64,000 nt of DNA from Pseudomonas sp. S04 (GTDB taxonomy: Bacteria > Pseudomonadota > Gammaproteobacteria > Pseudomonadales > Pseudomonadaceae). Within the stretch, counting starts at the first letter, position 1. The number at the start of each line of letters is the position of its first letter. Below the pieces are notes generated by a model. That model was given only the letters and a program-made list of their open reading frames with translations. It was not told the origin of the DNA and searched no databases. The DNA lies in contig NZ_CP019427.1 in NCBI RefSeq assembly GCF_009834545.1, positions 4,532,001 to 4,596,000 on the forward strand, read 5' to 3'. This document shows, piece by piece, positions 42,278 through 51,567 of the stretch. A program made the translations under genes and the position numbers.

Positions 42278-43204
42278 GTGAGCGCTGACTACCCACGCGA
42301 CCTGATCGGTTACGGCAGTAACCCTCCCCACCCACACTGGCCGGGCAATGCCCGCATCGCCTTGTCCTTCGTGCTCAACTACGAAGAAGGCGGCGAGCGC
42401 AACATCCTGCACGGCGACAAAGAATCGGAAGCCTTCCTTTCGGAAATGGTCTCGGCGCAGCCGCTGCAGGGCGAGCGCAACATGAGCATGGAGTCCTTGT
42501 ACGAGTATGGCAGCCGTGTCGGCGTCTGGCGGATTCTCAAGCTGTTCAAGGAATTCGACATTCCGCTGACCGTCTTCGCCGTGGCCATGGCCGCCCAGCG
42601 CCACCCGGACGTGATCCGCGCGATGGTCGAGGCCGGCCACGAGATCTGCAGCCACGGCTATCGCTGGATCGACTACCAGTACATGGACGAAGCGCAAGAG
42701 CGCGAGCACATGCTCGAAGCCATCCGCATCCTCACTGAAATCACCGGCGAGCGCCCATTGGGCTGGTACACCGGCCGCACCGGCCCGAACACCCGGCGAC
42801 TGGTGATGGAAGAAGGCGGTTTCCTCTACGACTGCGACACCTACGACGACGACCTGCCCTACTGGGAACCGAACAACCCGACCGGCAAGCCGCACCTGGT
42901 GATCCCCTACACCCTGGACACCAACGACATGCGTTTCACCCAGGTCCAGGGTTTCAACAAGGGCGACGACTTCTTCGAATACCTCAAGGATGCGTTTGAC
43001 GTGCTCTACGCCGAAGGCGCCGAGGCGCCGAAGATGCTGTCTATCGGCCTGCACTGTCGCCTGATCGGTCGTCCGGCGCGCCTGGCTTCGCTCAAGCGCT
43101 TTATCGAATACGCTAAAAGTCATGAACAGGTGTGGTTCAGCCGCCGCGTCGACATCGCTCGCCACTGGCAACAAACCCACCCGTACCAAGGGGCGTCGAA
43201 ATGA
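42278..43204 (+). CDS. puuE: Allantoinase PuuE (polysaccharide-deacetylase fold)
   Basis: Hydrolyses (S)-allantoin to allantoate by the metal-independent alternative to AllB. 308 residues, start GTG 42278 (GAAGG upstream). Motifs: DLIGYGSNPPHPHWPGNARI, SMESLYEYGSRVGVWRI, EICSHGYRWIDYQ, HCRLIGRPARL. The stop overlaps the uraD start (ATGA), so the two are translationally coupled; order puuE-uraD is typical of pseudomonads. Confidence 0.95.
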   Translation: MSADYPRDLIGYGSNPPHPHWPGNARIALSFVLNYEEGGERNILHGDKESEAFLSEMVSAQPLQGERNMSMESLYEYGSRVGVWRILKLFKEFDIPLTVFAVAMAAQRHPDVIRAMVEAGHEICSHGYRWIDYQYMDEAQEREHMLEAIRILTEITGERPLGWYTGRTGPNTRRLVMEEGGFLYDCDTYDDDLPYWEPNNPTGKPHLVIPYTLDTNDMRFTQVQGFNKGDDFFEYLKDAFDVLYAEGAEAPKMLSIGLHCRLIGRPARLASLKRFIEYAKSHEQVWFSRRVDIARHWQQTHPYQGASK

Positions 43205-43716
43205 CCACCTTTCAAACGCTGAAACCCTCGAGCCTGAGCCGTGACGCCTTCGTCAGCGCTTTCGCCGATATCTACGAACATTCGCCATGGGTGGCCGAAA
43301 AGGCCTTCGACCTGGGCCAGGACGCTTCGATCGACGAGATCGAAACCCTGCACCAGCGCATGAGCGACATCCTGTTGAGCGCCGATCACGCAAGCCAGCT
43401 TGCGCTGATCAACGCTCACCCGGACCTGGCCGGCAAAGCTGCCGTCCAGGGCCAACTGACCGAAGCCAGCACCAATGAACAAGCCGGCGCCGGTATTCAC
43501 CAATGCACGGCCGAAGAGTTTTCTCGCTTCACCGAGCTGAACGACGCCTACAAAGCCAAGTTCAAGTTTCCCTTCATCATGGCGGTAAAAGGCAGCAACC
43601 GGCATCAGATCCTCGCAGCGTTCGAAACACGCATCCACAACCCGGTCGACACCGAGTTCAAGTGCGCGTTGGCGCAGATCAACAAGATCGCGTTGTTCCG
43701 ATTACTGACCCTCTAA
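43201..43716 (+). CDS. uraD: OHCU decarboxylase
   Basis: 2-oxo-4-hydroxy-4-carboxy-5-ureidoimidazoline to (S)-allantoin. 171 residues; active-site His-containing [11 protein letters not shown] and the substrate loop [20 protein letters not shown], and ends ...[10 protein letters not shown]. The ATG at 43201 is inside the puuE stop. The long frame from 43132 is upstream of the coding start. Confidence 0.94.
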   Translation: MTTFQTLKPSSLSRDAFVSAFADIYEHSPWVAEKAFDLGQDASIDEIETLHQRMSDILLSADHASQLALINAHPDLAGKAAVQGQLTEASTNEQAGAGIHQCTAEEFSRFTELNDAYKAKFKFPFIMAVKGSNRHQILAAFETRIHNPVDTEFKCALAQINKIALFRLLTL

Positions 43717-43757
43717 ACGACCATCCCCAGCCACTCTATTTAAGGCAGACAAGAAGA

Positions 43758-44753
43758 ATGAAAGCTTACGCCGTACCTTTCGAGAAGTTCGTCAACCTGG
43801 CCGACGCCCGCCTGGGCACGAAGATCATCTCGGTCACCGATGACTGGTTTGCCGACGCCAACCGTCTGTTCCAGCCGACCCCGGCCGTATGGAAGGAGGG
43901 CGTTTTCGATGACAACGGCAAGTGGATGGACGGCTGGGAGTCGCGCCGCAAGCGCTTCGAAGGCTACGACAGCGCTGTGATCCGCCTGGGTGTACCGGGT
44001 TCGATCAAGGGTGTGGACATCGACACTTCATTCTTCACCGGCAACTTCCCGCCATCGGCCTCCCTGGAAGCCTGCTTCCTGACCTCCGGTGAGCCGGACG
44101 CAAACACCCAATGGACCGAAGTCCTGTCGGCTGTCGAGCTGCAGGGCAATAGCCACCATTTCCACGAAATCAACAACGACCAGTCGTTCAGCCACCTGCG
44201 TTTCAACATCTACCCTGATGGTGGCGTGGCCCGTCTGCGTGTGTACGGCATTCCGTTCCGCGACTGGTCGGCCGTTGGCGACAACGAGCAGGTTGACCTG
44301 GCTGCTGCCTTGAATGGCGGTCGTGCCCTGGCCTGCTCCGATGAACACTTCGGCCGCATGAGCAACATCCTCAACCCGGGCCGCGGGATCAACATGGGCG
44401 ATGGCTGGGAAACTGCCCGTCGTCGCACACCTGGCAATGACTGGGTGATCGTCGCCCTGGGTCACCCGGGCGAGATCGAGAAAATTGTCGTCGACACCCT
44501 GCACTTCAAGGGCAACTACCCGGACACTTGCTCGATCCAGGGCGCATTCGTCAAGGGCGGTACCGACAGCCAGATCGAAACCCAGTCGTTGTTCTGGCGC
44601 GAACTGTTGCCGGCACAGAAACTGGAAATGCACGCCGAACACACCTTCGCCGAGCAGATCAAGGCGCTGGGCCCGATCACCCACATCCGCCTGAACGTAT
44701 TCCCGGACGGCGGTGTGAGCCGCCTGCGTGTTCTCGGCAAGGTAGCTAAGTAA
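43758..44753 (+). CDS. alc: Allantoicase
   Basis: Allantoate to (S)-ureidoglycolate plus urea. 331 residues forming two similar jelly-roll repeats: residues 1-165 with [32 protein letters not shown], and 166-331 with [37 protein letters not shown]. The two domains repeat the motif GWE[ST]xRR. AAGAAGA precedes the ATG; the reading frame further upstream overlaps uraD and is not used. Confidence 0.94.
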   Translation: MKAYAVPFEKFVNLADARLGTKIISVTDDWFADANRLFQPTPAVWKEGVFDDNGKWMDGWESRRKRFEGYDSAVIRLGVPGSIKGVDIDTSFFTGNFPPSASLEACFLTSGEPDANTQWTEVLSAVELQGNSHHFHEINNDQSFSHLRFNIYPDGGVARLRVYGIPFRDWSAVGDNEQVDLAAALNGGRALACSDEHFGRMSNILNPGRGINMGDGWETARRRTPGNDWVIVALGHPGEIEKIVVDTLHFKGNYPDTCSIQGAFVKGGTDSQIETQSLFWRELLPAQKLEMHAEHTFAEQIKALGPITHIRLNVFPDGGVSRLRVLGKVAK

Positions 44754-44764
44754 GCGTCGCCCCT

Positions 44765-44838
44765 AATCGCGGGCAAGCCCGCTCCCACAAGGAATGATGG
44801 TGTACACACAACCTGTGGGAGCTGGCTTGCCAGCGATG
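44765..44838. repeat. Hybrid REP pair between alc and allA
   Basis: ATCGCGGGCAAGCCCGCTCC followed by GGGAGCTGGCTTGCCAGCGA in opposite orientation: two different REP types (GCGGGC and GCTGGC cores) placed head to head inside the operon. Confidence 0.82.
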
Positions 44839-44880
44839 ACGAAAGAACCAACAACACAGAATCCGGATAAGAAGAACAGC

Positions 44881-45384
44881 ATGCGCACATTGACGATTGA
44901 ACCGCTGACCAAAGAAGCCTTCGCCCCTTTCGGTGACGTGATCGAAACCGACGGCAGCGATCACTTCATGATCAACAACGGTTCGACCATGCGCTTCCAT
45001 AAACTGGCGACGGTGGAAACCGCCAAGCCAGAAGACAACGCGATCATCAGCATTTTCCGCGCCGACGCGCAGGACATGCCGCTGACCGTTTGCATGCTGG
45101 AGCGTCACCCGTTGGGCAGCCAGGCTTTCATTCCGCTGCTCGGCAACCCCTTTCTGATCGTGGTCGCGCCCGTTGGCGATGAACCTGTATCAGGCTTGGT
45201 CCGCGCCTTCGTCACCAACGGCAGGCAGGGCATTAATTACCATCGCGGCGTCTGGCACCACCCGGTGCTGACGATCGAAAAGCGGGATGACTTCCTGGTG
45301 GTTGATCGCAGTGGCACAGGCAATAACTGCGATGAGCATTTTTTCAAAGAGGATCAACGCTTGATCCTTGCCCCCCACCAATAA
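44881..45384 (+). CDS. allA: Ureidoglycolate lyase
   Basis: (S)-ureidoglycolate to glyoxylate plus urea. 167 residues (MRTLTIEPLTKEAFAPFGDV), cupin-like AllA signature SRxQAFIPL region (ERHPLGSQAFIPLLGNPF), NYHRGVWHHPVL and DRSGTGNNCDEHFF. Start at 44881 chosen over an upstream frame that would translate through the REP pair. Final step delivering glyoxylate to central metabolism. Confidence 0.94.
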   Translation: MRTLTIEPLTKEAFAPFGDVIETDGSDHFMINNGSTMRFHKLATVETAKPEDNAIISIFRADAQDMPLTVCMLERHPLGSQAFIPLLGNPFLIVVAPVGDEPVSGLVRAFVTNGRQGINYHRGVWHHPVLTIEKRDDFLVVDRSGTGNNCDEHFFKEDQRLILAPHQ

Positions 45385-45434
45385 GAGAAGGTCTGATCAC
45401 TCGACGACAGAGTGACAGGCGAGAGGTAAAGACT

Positions 45435-46733
45435 GTGGAAGCACATCTGTTCGAATGGCTGAACCTGAGCGTGCGCTGGGTTCACATGATCACTGGCGTC
45501 GCCTGGATCGGCGCGTCGTTCTATTTTGTCTGGCTGGAAAACAACCTCAATCGGGTCAACCCGAAGAACGGTCTGGCGGGCGATCTCTGGGCGATTCACG
45601 GTGGCGGGATCTACCACCTGGAGAAATACAAACTGGCTCCACCGACCATGCCGGACAACCTGCACTGGTTCAAGTGGGAGGCCTACTTCACTTGGTTGTC
45701 GGGGATCGCGCTGCTGTGCGTGGTGTTCTACTCCAACCCGACCCTGTACCTGTTGGCACCTGGCAGCAGCCTGAGCGGCCCTGAAGGGGTTCTGCTGGGC
45801 ATCGGTTCGCTGTTCGCCGGCTGGTTCATCTACTCCTTCCTGTGCGACTCGGCCCTGGGCAAACGCCCTGCCCTGCTGGGTTTCATCCTGTTCGTCCTGA
45901 TCATCGGCGCGGCCTACGGCTTCAGCAAAGTGTTCAGCGGCCGGGGTGCTTACCTGCACGTGGGCGCCATCATCGGCACCATCATGGTCGGTAACGTGTT
46001 CCGCATCATCATGCCGGCACAACGGGCACTGGTGGCGGCGATCGCCGAGAACCGCACCCCGGACCCGGCCCTGCCGGCCAAGGGCCTGCTGCGTTCGCGA
46101 CACAACAACTACTTCACCTTGCCTGTGCTGTTCATCATGATCAGCAACCACTTCCCGAGCACCTACGGCAGCCAGTACAACTGGTTGATCCTGGCCGGGA
46201 TCGCGGTGCTGGCGGTGTTGGTGCGTCACTACTTCAACACCCGCCACGACAGCCACAAGTTCGCCTGGACCCTGCCAGTCGCGGCCGTAGGCATGATCAG
46301 CCTGGCGTACGTTACCGGCCCCGCGCCGATGACCAGCCCGGAAGTGGCCAAGGCCCCCGCGCAGATCCAGTACCAGCCGCTGCCGGAAACCGCCGTCGGC
46401 GGTGGTGCGAAACCGGCTGAGGCCACGCCAGCCGCTGCTCCTGCAGCCCCGGCCCAGGCAGCCAATACCGGTCCAGGCTTTGACAAGGTGCACAGTGTGA
46501 TCCAGGAACGCTGCGCGGTCTGTCACTCGGCCAAGCCCACCAGCCCGCTGTTCAGTGCCGCCCCGGGCGGCGTGATGTTCGACACCCCCGAGCAGATCCG
46601 CCAGAACGCCCCGCGCATTCAAGCCCAGGCAGTCACCACGCAGATCATGCCACTGGGCAACATCACCCAGATGACCCAGCAGGAACGTGACCTGATCGGC
46701 GCCTGGATCGTGCAGGGAGCCCAGACCAATTAA
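45435..46733 (+). CDS. puuD: Urate hydroxylase PuuD (membrane urate oxidase with cytochrome c domain)
   Basis: 432 residues from GTG 45435. Eight or so membrane helices (VRWVHMITGVAWIGASFYFVW, HGGGIYHLEKYK) followed, after a Pro/Ala-rich linker (KPAEATPAAAPAAPAQAA), by a C-terminal cytochrome c domain with CAVCH at about residue 359 and an axial Met in QIMPLGNIT. Oxidises urate to 5-hydroxyisourate and passes electrons toward the respiratory chain, replacing the soluble O2-dependent uricase. Follows allA by 50 bp. Confidence 0.93.
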   Translation: MEAHLFEWLNLSVRWVHMITGVAWIGASFYFVWLENNLNRVNPKNGLAGDLWAIHGGGIYHLEKYKLAPPTMPDNLHWFKWEAYFTWLSGIALLCVVFYSNPTLYLLAPGSSLSGPEGVLLGIGSLFAGWFIYSFLCDSALGKRPALLGFILFVLIIGAAYGFSKVFSGRGAYLHVGAIIGTIMVGNVFRIIMPAQRALVAAIAENRTPDPALPAKGLLRSRHNNYFTLPVLFIMISNHFPSTYGSQYNWLILAGIAVLAVLVRHYFNTRHDSHKFAWTLPVAAVGMISLAYVTGPAPMTSPEVAKAPAQIQYQPLPETAVGGGAKPAEATPAAAPAAPAQAANTGPGFDKVHSVIQERCAVCHSAKPTSPLFSAAPGGVMFDTPEQIRQNAPRIQAQAVTTQIMPLGNITQMTQQERDLIGAWIVQGAQTN

Positions 46734-46744
46734 GTAGCGAAAAG

Positions 46745-46810
46745 CATCGCTGGCAAGCCAGCTCCCACAAGGATCACCTGAATCCTGTGGGAGCTGGCTT
46801 GCCAGCGATT
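46745..46810. repeat. REP pair between puuD and the NCS2 permease
   Basis: ATCGCTGGCAAGCCAGCTCC and GGAGCTGGCTTGCCAGCGAT, inverted around about 25 bp. Second REP type of the operon. Confidence 0.85.
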
Positions 46811-46873
46811 GGCCGCGCCGCGGTCCTCCCTGCTGCACAAAATCACAAGAATAAAAAAGATCCGAGGTGTTGC

Positions 46874-48232
46874 ATGTCCGTGTCATCCGAAGCGCGCATC
46901 CCCGACGCACCCGCTATCGCGCGCCTGCCGTTGTTGCAACTGATCCTGGTAGGTCTGCAACACGTTCTGTTGATGTACGGCGGCGCCATTGCGGTGCCGT
47001 TGATCATCGGACAGGCCGCTGGCCTGAGTCGTGAAGAAATCGCCTTTCTGATCAATGCCGACCTGCTGGTCGCCGGGATCGCCACCATCGTCCAGTCAAT
47101 GGGCATCGGCCCCATGGGCATTCGCATGCCGGTGATGATGGGCGCCAGCTTCGCGGCGGTCGGCAGCATGGTGGCCATGGCCGGCATGCCCGGCATCGGC
47201 TTGCAAGGCATCTTCGGCGCGACCATTGCCGCAGGGTTCTTCGGCATGCTGATCGCACCGTTCATGTCCAAGGTGGTGCGTTTCTTCCCGCCTCTGGTGA
47301 CCGGTACCGTCATCACTTCGATCGGTTTGTCACTGTTCCCCGTCGCGGTGAACTGGGCAGGCGGCGGCAGTTCCGCCGCACAATTCGGTTCCCCCATCTA
47401 CCTCGCCATCGCCGCCCTGGTGCTGGGCACCATCTTGTTGGTACACCGCTTCATGCGCGGGTTCTGGGTCAACATTTCGGTGCTGATCGGCATGACCCTG
47501 GGCTACATCCTCTGTGGCCTTTTGGGCATGGTCGACCTCAGCGGCATGACCCAGGCGCCCTGGCTGCAGATCGTCACGCCGCTGCACTTCGGCATGCCCA
47601 AGTTTGAATTGGCGCCAATCCTGTCGATGTGCCTGGTGGTGGTGATCATCTTCGTCGAGTCCACCGGGATGTTCCTGGCGCTGGGCAAGATCACCGGCCA
47701 GGAAGTCTGCCCGCGCATGCTGCGTCGCGGCTTGCTGTGTGATGCCGGCGCCTCGTTCTTCGCCGGCTTCCTCAACACCTTCACCCACTCCTCGTTTGCC
47801 CAGAACATTGGCCTGGTGCAGATGACTGGCGTGCGTTGCCGCTCGGTCACCATCGTTGCCGGGGGGTTGCTGATCCTCCTGAGCCTGCTGCCCAAGGCCG
47901 CGTTCCTGGTGGCCTCGATCCCGCCGGCAGTGCTGGGCGGCGCGGCCATCGCCATGTTCGGCATGGTCGCGGCCACCGGGATCAAGATCCTCCAGGAAGC
48001 CGACATCGCCGACCGGCGCAATCAATTGCTGGTCGCGGTGAGTATCGGCATGGGCCTGATCCCGGTGGTCCGGCCGGAATTCTTCGCCCACCTGCCGCTG
48101 TGGATGAGCCCGATCACCCACAGCGGCATTGCCATGGCCACCCTCAGCGCGCTGACGCTGAACCTGTTGTTCAACATCCTGGGTGGCAGCGAACGGGCTG
48201 CCATCAACGATTGCGCCGCTCACCCGCACTGA
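46874..48232 (+). CDS. Nucleobase:cation symporter-2 (urate/xanthine permease type)
   Basis: 452 residues, NAT/NCS2 family with 14 membrane segments. Signature QH motif VGLQHVLLMYGGAIAVP and NAT signature QNIGLVQMTG ([QEP]N-x-G-x4-T-[RKG]); carboxylate helix VVIIFVESTGMFLALG. Start at 46874 (MSVSSEARIPD) after GAGG; upstream frame is REP-derived. As urate/xanthine transport is typical for genes adjacent to puuD, it probably imports urate or xanthine. Confidence 0.9.
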   Translation: MSVSSEARIPDAPAIARLPLLQLILVGLQHVLLMYGGAIAVPLIIGQAAGLSREEIAFLINADLLVAGIATIVQSMGIGPMGIRMPVMMGASFAAVGSMVAMAGMPGIGLQGIFGATIAAGFFGMLIAPFMSKVVRFFPPLVTGTVITSIGLSLFPVAVNWAGGGSSAAQFGSPIYLAIAALVLGTILLVHRFMRGFWVNISVLIGMTLGYILCGLLGMVDLSGMTQAPWLQIVTPLHFGMPKFELAPILSMCLVVVIIFVESTGMFLALGKITGQEVCPRMLRRGLLCDAGASFFAGFLNTFTHSSFAQNIGLVQMTGVRCRSVTIVAGGLLILLSLLPKAAFLVASIPPAVLGGAAIAMFGMVAATGIKILQEADIADRRNQLLVAVSIGMGLIPVVRPEFFAHLPLWMSPITHSGIAMATLSALTLNLLFNILGGSERAAINDCAAHPH

Positions 48233-48247
48233 TGCAAACGCAACATC

Positions 48248-48280
48248 CCCTGTAGGCGCTGGCTGCCAGCGCCTACAGGG
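48248..48280. repeat. REP-like perfect palindrome
   Basis: CCCTGTAGGCGCTGGC / GCCAGCGCCTACAGGG around a single T; 50 bp before the Tsx-like porin gene. Confidence 0.8.
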
Positions 48281-48329
48281 TTGGCGGCTGCCTGCAAGAG
48301 CAAAAATAAAAACAAAAAGGGAGCAACAG

Positions 48330-49115
48330 ATGATTCGTACACACACAAGCCTACTGCTGGGCACCAGCCTGTTGGCCGCGAGCCAGGCCATGGCCGGCGA
48401 CCTGCTGCTGTGGCAAACCAACAGCCTGAGCTACCTGTACGGCAAGAATTTCGCGATCAACCCATCGATCCAGCAGACCGTGACCTTCGAGCACGCTGAC
48501 CGCTGGAAGTACGGCGACACCTTTCTGTTCGTCGACAAGATCTTCTACAACGGCAAGGAAGACCCCAACAAAGGCCCCCACAGCTTTTACGGCGAGTTCA
48601 GCCCACGCCTGTCGGCAGGCAAGATCTTCGACCAGAAACTGCAATTAGGTCCGATCAAGGACGTATTGCTGGCCATGACCTATGAGTACGGCGAAGGCGA
48701 AAGCGAAGCCTACCTGATTGGCCCCGGCTTCGACCTGGCGGTGCCCGGGTTCAACTACGTGACCCTGAACTTCTACCGACGCCAGACCGAAGGGCCGCGC
48801 CCAGGTGACGGGGTCTGGCAGATCACCCCGACCTGGTCCTACACCATTCCCGCCGGCCGCTCCGACGTGCTGATCGACGGCTACCTCGACTGGGTCGTGG
48901 ACAACGACCAGAACTCACGCGGCACCTATCACGCCAACCTGCACCTCAACCCGCAGATCAAGTACGACCTGGGCAAGGCCCTCAATGGCCCGGCCAAACA
49001 GATCTACGTCGGGGCCGAATACAGCTACTGGAAAAACAAGTACGGCATCGAGGACAACGCCAATCTGGACACCAACCAGAACACCGCCAGCCTGCTGATC
49101 AAGGTGCACTTCTAG
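48330..49115 (+). CDS. Tsx/OmpK-like outer-membrane nucleoside channel, copy 1
   Basis: 261 residues, signal peptide MIRTHTSLLLGTSLLAASQAMA, then a 12-strand-type barrel: GDLLLWQTNSLSYLYGKN, TVTFEHADRWKYGDTFLFVD, AMTYEYGEGES, IEDNANLDTNQ, C-terminal LLIKVHF ending in Phe. The Tsx/OmpK family moves nucleosides and related solutes. Located right after the urate permease, it probably brings purine-like substrates across the outer membrane. Confidence 0.9.
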   Translation: MIRTHTSLLLGTSLLAASQAMAGDLLLWQTNSLSYLYGKNFAINPSIQQTVTFEHADRWKYGDTFLFVDKIFYNGKEDPNKGPHSFYGEFSPRLSAGKIFDQKLQLGPIKDVLLAMTYEYGEGESEAYLIGPGFDLAVPGFNYVTLNFYRRQTEGPRPGDGVWQITPTWSYTIPAGRSDVLIDGYLDWVVDNDQNSRGTYHANLHLNPQIKYDLGKALNGPAKQIYVGAEYSYWKNKYGIEDNANLDTNQNTASLLIKVHF

Positions 49116-49493
49116 AATGGCCCGCAACGGTGCCCCAGGTTTGATACCGGTGCGCTGTTGCGGGGCGCTTGAGCCGTGGCGCGGGAGCCAGTATTCTCCG
49201 CGGCCGTCTGAATCCGGTATAAAAAAAAGCCCGGATTTAATTCCTGACCAGAAAGCCAACTTATCCCGGCCCTGGACGGTCACGAGGCTAGACAGACAAA
49301 AGCCCAATGGACGCTTGATCGACTGTTTTCGAACAGCCGACCAGGCGTTTTTTGCCTTTTTAAATGCCTTGGCCCAGCTCTTGCTAAGAGCTGTAAAGCT
49401 GACCGATTGGATGGTTTTTGCAGCACTGAAAAAAGGCGCCACACCAGAGCGCCGTCAAAAAAAACGTGGAACACCTACTTTGGGAGCAACCGA
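49116..49493. other. 378-bp gene-free region between the two Tsx copies
   Basis: No gene is supported. It contains a 7-bp inverted repeat AATCCGG/CCGGATT (49211-49237) near the end of copy 1, a CTGTT-TTCG-AACAG dyad (49323-49336), and CAGCTCTT-GCT-AAGAGCTG (49375-49393), about 100 bp upstream of copy 2. Copy 2 therefore probably has its own promoter and regulator. Confidence 0.55.
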
Positions 49494-50279
49494 ATGAAAC
49501 GTACGTGCACTAGCCTGATGCTCGCCGGATCCTTGCTGGCAGGGGGCCAGGCCATGGCCGGCGATCTGCTGCAGTGGCAGAACAACAGCCTGACCTATCT
49601 CTACGGCAAAGACTTTCAAGTCAACCCGCGCATCCAGCAGACCGTGACCTTCGAGCACGCCGACGCCTGGAAGTACGGCGACAACTTCTTCTTTATCGAC
49701 AAGATCTTCTACAACGGCAAAGAAGATGCCTTCGCCGGTGAGAACACCCACTACGGTGAGCTCCAGCCGCGCCTGTCATTCAACAAGATCTTCGACCAGA
49801 AGTTCGAGTTTGGCCCAATCAAGGACGTGCTGCTGGCCATGACCTACGAGTTTGGCGAAGACGACACCGAGTCCTACCTGATCGGTCCGGGCTTCGACCT
49901 GGCCATTCCAGGCTTCGACTACTTCCAGCTGAACTTCTACAACCGCCACACTGAAGGCGACCGTCCGGGTGACGATGTCTGGCAGATCACCCCTGTGTGG
50001 TCCTACACCATCCCTGTCGGCGGCTCCGATGTGCTGATCGACGGTTTCATGGACTGGGTGGTCGACAACGACGTCAACAGCAAAGGCGAATACCACGCCA
50101 ACCTGCACTTCAACCCACAGGTCAAATACGACCTGGGCAAGGCCTTGAATCTGGGCGAGAAGCAGTTGTACGTCGGTGTCGAGTACGACTACTGGAAAAA
50201 CAAGTACGGGATTGAAGACAGCCAGGGCTTCAAGACCGATCAGAGCGTGACCAGCTTCCTGGTCAAGGTGCACTTCTGA
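49494..50279 (+). CDS. Tsx/OmpK-like outer-membrane nucleoside channel, copy 2
   Basis: 261 residues, same length as copy 1 and clearly paralogous: MKRTCTSLMLAGSLLAGGQAMA signal, GDLLQWQNNSLTYLYGKD, TFEHADAWKYGDNFFFID, IEDSQGFKTDQSVTSFLVKVHF. Differences are spread over loops (KEDAFAGENTHYGELQ against KEDPNKGPHSFYGEF). A duplicated gene with independent upstream region. A strong hairpin lies downstream at 50297. Substrate range may differ from copy 1. Confidence 0.9.
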   Translation: MKRTCTSLMLAGSLLAGGQAMAGDLLQWQNNSLTYLYGKDFQVNPRIQQTVTFEHADAWKYGDNFFFIDKIFYNGKEDAFAGENTHYGELQPRLSFNKIFDQKFEFGPIKDVLLAMTYEFGEDDTESYLIGPGFDLAIPGFDYFQLNFYNRHTEGDRPGDDVWQITPVWSYTIPVGGSDVLIDGFMDWVVDNDVNSKGEYHANLHFNPQVKYDLGKALNLGEKQLYVGVEYDYWKNKYGIEDSQGFKTDQSVTSFLVKVHF

Positions 50280-50296
50280 GTCTGGACTGACCAACC

Positions 50297-50349
50297 GGCA
50301 TCACCCTTCACCCGCCAACGCGCATCGTAGGCGGGTGAAGGGCGATGCC
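50297..50349. terminator. Long hairpin between convergent genes
   Basis: CCCTTCACCCGCC pairs with GGCGGGTGAAGGG, and the stem extends outward by GGCATC/GATGCC. No T-run, but it lies between the stops of copy 2 and the patatin gene (50352), consistent with bidirectional termination. Confidence 0.65.
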
Positions 50350-50351
50350 TG

Positions 50352-51521
50352 TCAGGCCGGAATCACCGGCTCCCGCACCCCAAGAAACCGACACAACTCC
50401 TCCCGCTTGGCCAAGGCATCGCGCCGGCCGAGTTCGATCAGCTCGCTGCAGTATCCCGCCTCGAACAGCAGGTAACTCAACACCCCTGCCCCGCTAGTCT
50501 TGGTTGCCCCCGGGCCGCGCAGGAACAGGCGCAGTGCCGCCGGCAATTCCTGGCGGTGCCGTGCGGCGATCTCGTCGATCGGCTGGCTCGGCGCAATCAC
50601 CAACACCTCTACCGGTGCCACACCCAGGGCGCGGGTTGGCGTGCCATCGGGCAGCAAGTGGCTGAACTGGTTCAGGCGTTGCAACAACTCGATGTCGCTT
50701 TCCAGGCTGTCAATGAAGGTGCTGTTGAGCATGTGCCCGCCGATCTGCGCCAAGGACGGCTGCTGGCCGGTGTAGGTGCGCAGGGAGGTGTCGGGATCGA
50801 CGCCGCGCGGGTTGCCACTGACACCCACTACCAGCACCCGGCTCGCCCCCAGGTGCAACGCCGGGCTGATCGGCGCCGACTGGCGTACCGCGCCGTCGCC
50901 GAAGTACTCATTGCCGATTTTCACGGGTGCAAACAACAGGGGAATGGCCGAACTGGCCAGCAGGTGCTCGACGCTCAACCGGGTCGGCACGCCGATGCGC
51001 CGGTGCCGCAGCCAGGGGTCGATGCTGCGACCGCCCTGATAAAAGGTTACCGCCTGTCCGGATTCATAGCCAAAGGCGGTGACGGCCACAGCGTGCAGTT
51101 GTTTTTGCGCGATGGCCTGATCGATCCCCGACAGGTCCAGCCTGGTGTGGAGCAGATCACTCAAGGGCGAGCTGTTGAGCAGCGCCACCGGCACCTTGGC
51201 GCCGATCCCCAGCAGACTGTGGGTGACAAAACGACTGGCCTGGCTAATCACACCGGGCCAGTCGCTGCGCAGCACCTGATGGCTGCGAAAGCCCTGCCAG
51301 AACGCGGTCAGGCGTTCGATGGCGGCCGTGAAGTCCATGGCCCCGGCGGCCAGGCTGACCGCATTGACTGCCCCAGCCGAGGTGCCGACGATTACCGGGA
51401 ACGGATTGGCCGCGCCGGCCGGCAACAGTTGCGCGATGGCCGCCAATACGCCTACCTGGTACGCCGCCCGAGCCCCGCCGCCGGAAAGAATCAAGCCTGT
51501 CACCGGTTCAGCCGAACTCAT
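50352..51521 (-). CDS. Patatin-like phospholipase
   Basis: 389 residues. Oxyanion loop GGGARAAYQVG, nucleophile GTSAG (Ser in IVGTSAGAVNAV) and catalytic Asp in YFGDGAVRQSAP. RpoI/RssA-type cytoplasmic patatin domain (about residues 10-230) followed by about 150 residues of C-terminal region. ATG at 51521 (MSSAEPVTG) chosen because GGGAG is 7 nt upstream; the GTG at 51527 would have none. Lipid acyl hydrolase, natural substrate unknown. Confidence 0.88.
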   Translation of the reverse strand: MSSAEPVTGLILSGGGARAAYQVGVLAAIAQLLPAGAANPFPVIVGTSAGAVNAVSLAAGAMDFTAAIERLTAFWQGFRSHQVLRSDWPGVISQASRFVTHSLLGIGAKVPVALLNSSPLSDLLHTRLDLSGIDQAIAQKQLHAVAVTAFGYESGQAVTFYQGGRSIDPWLRHRRIGVPTRLSVEHLLASSAIPLLFAPVKIGNEYFGDGAVRQSAPISPALHLGASRVLVVGVSGNPRGVDPDTSLRTYTGQQPSLAQIGGHMLNSTFIDSLESDIELLQRLNQFSHLLPDGTPTRALGVAPVEVLVIAPSQPIDEIAARHRQELPAALRLFLRGPGATKTSGAGVLSYLLFEAGYCSELIELGRRDALAKREELCRFLGVREPVIPA

Positions 51522-51567
51522 CGCCACACTCCCTGGTGCTGATTATTGACGGTAGGCCGTCGCGGGC

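Noticed and set aside
49323..49336. LexA (SOS) box upstream of the second Tsx gene
   Set aside because: CTGT-N6-ACAG is 2 bp too short for the CTGT-N8-ACAG consensus and porins are not SOS genes.
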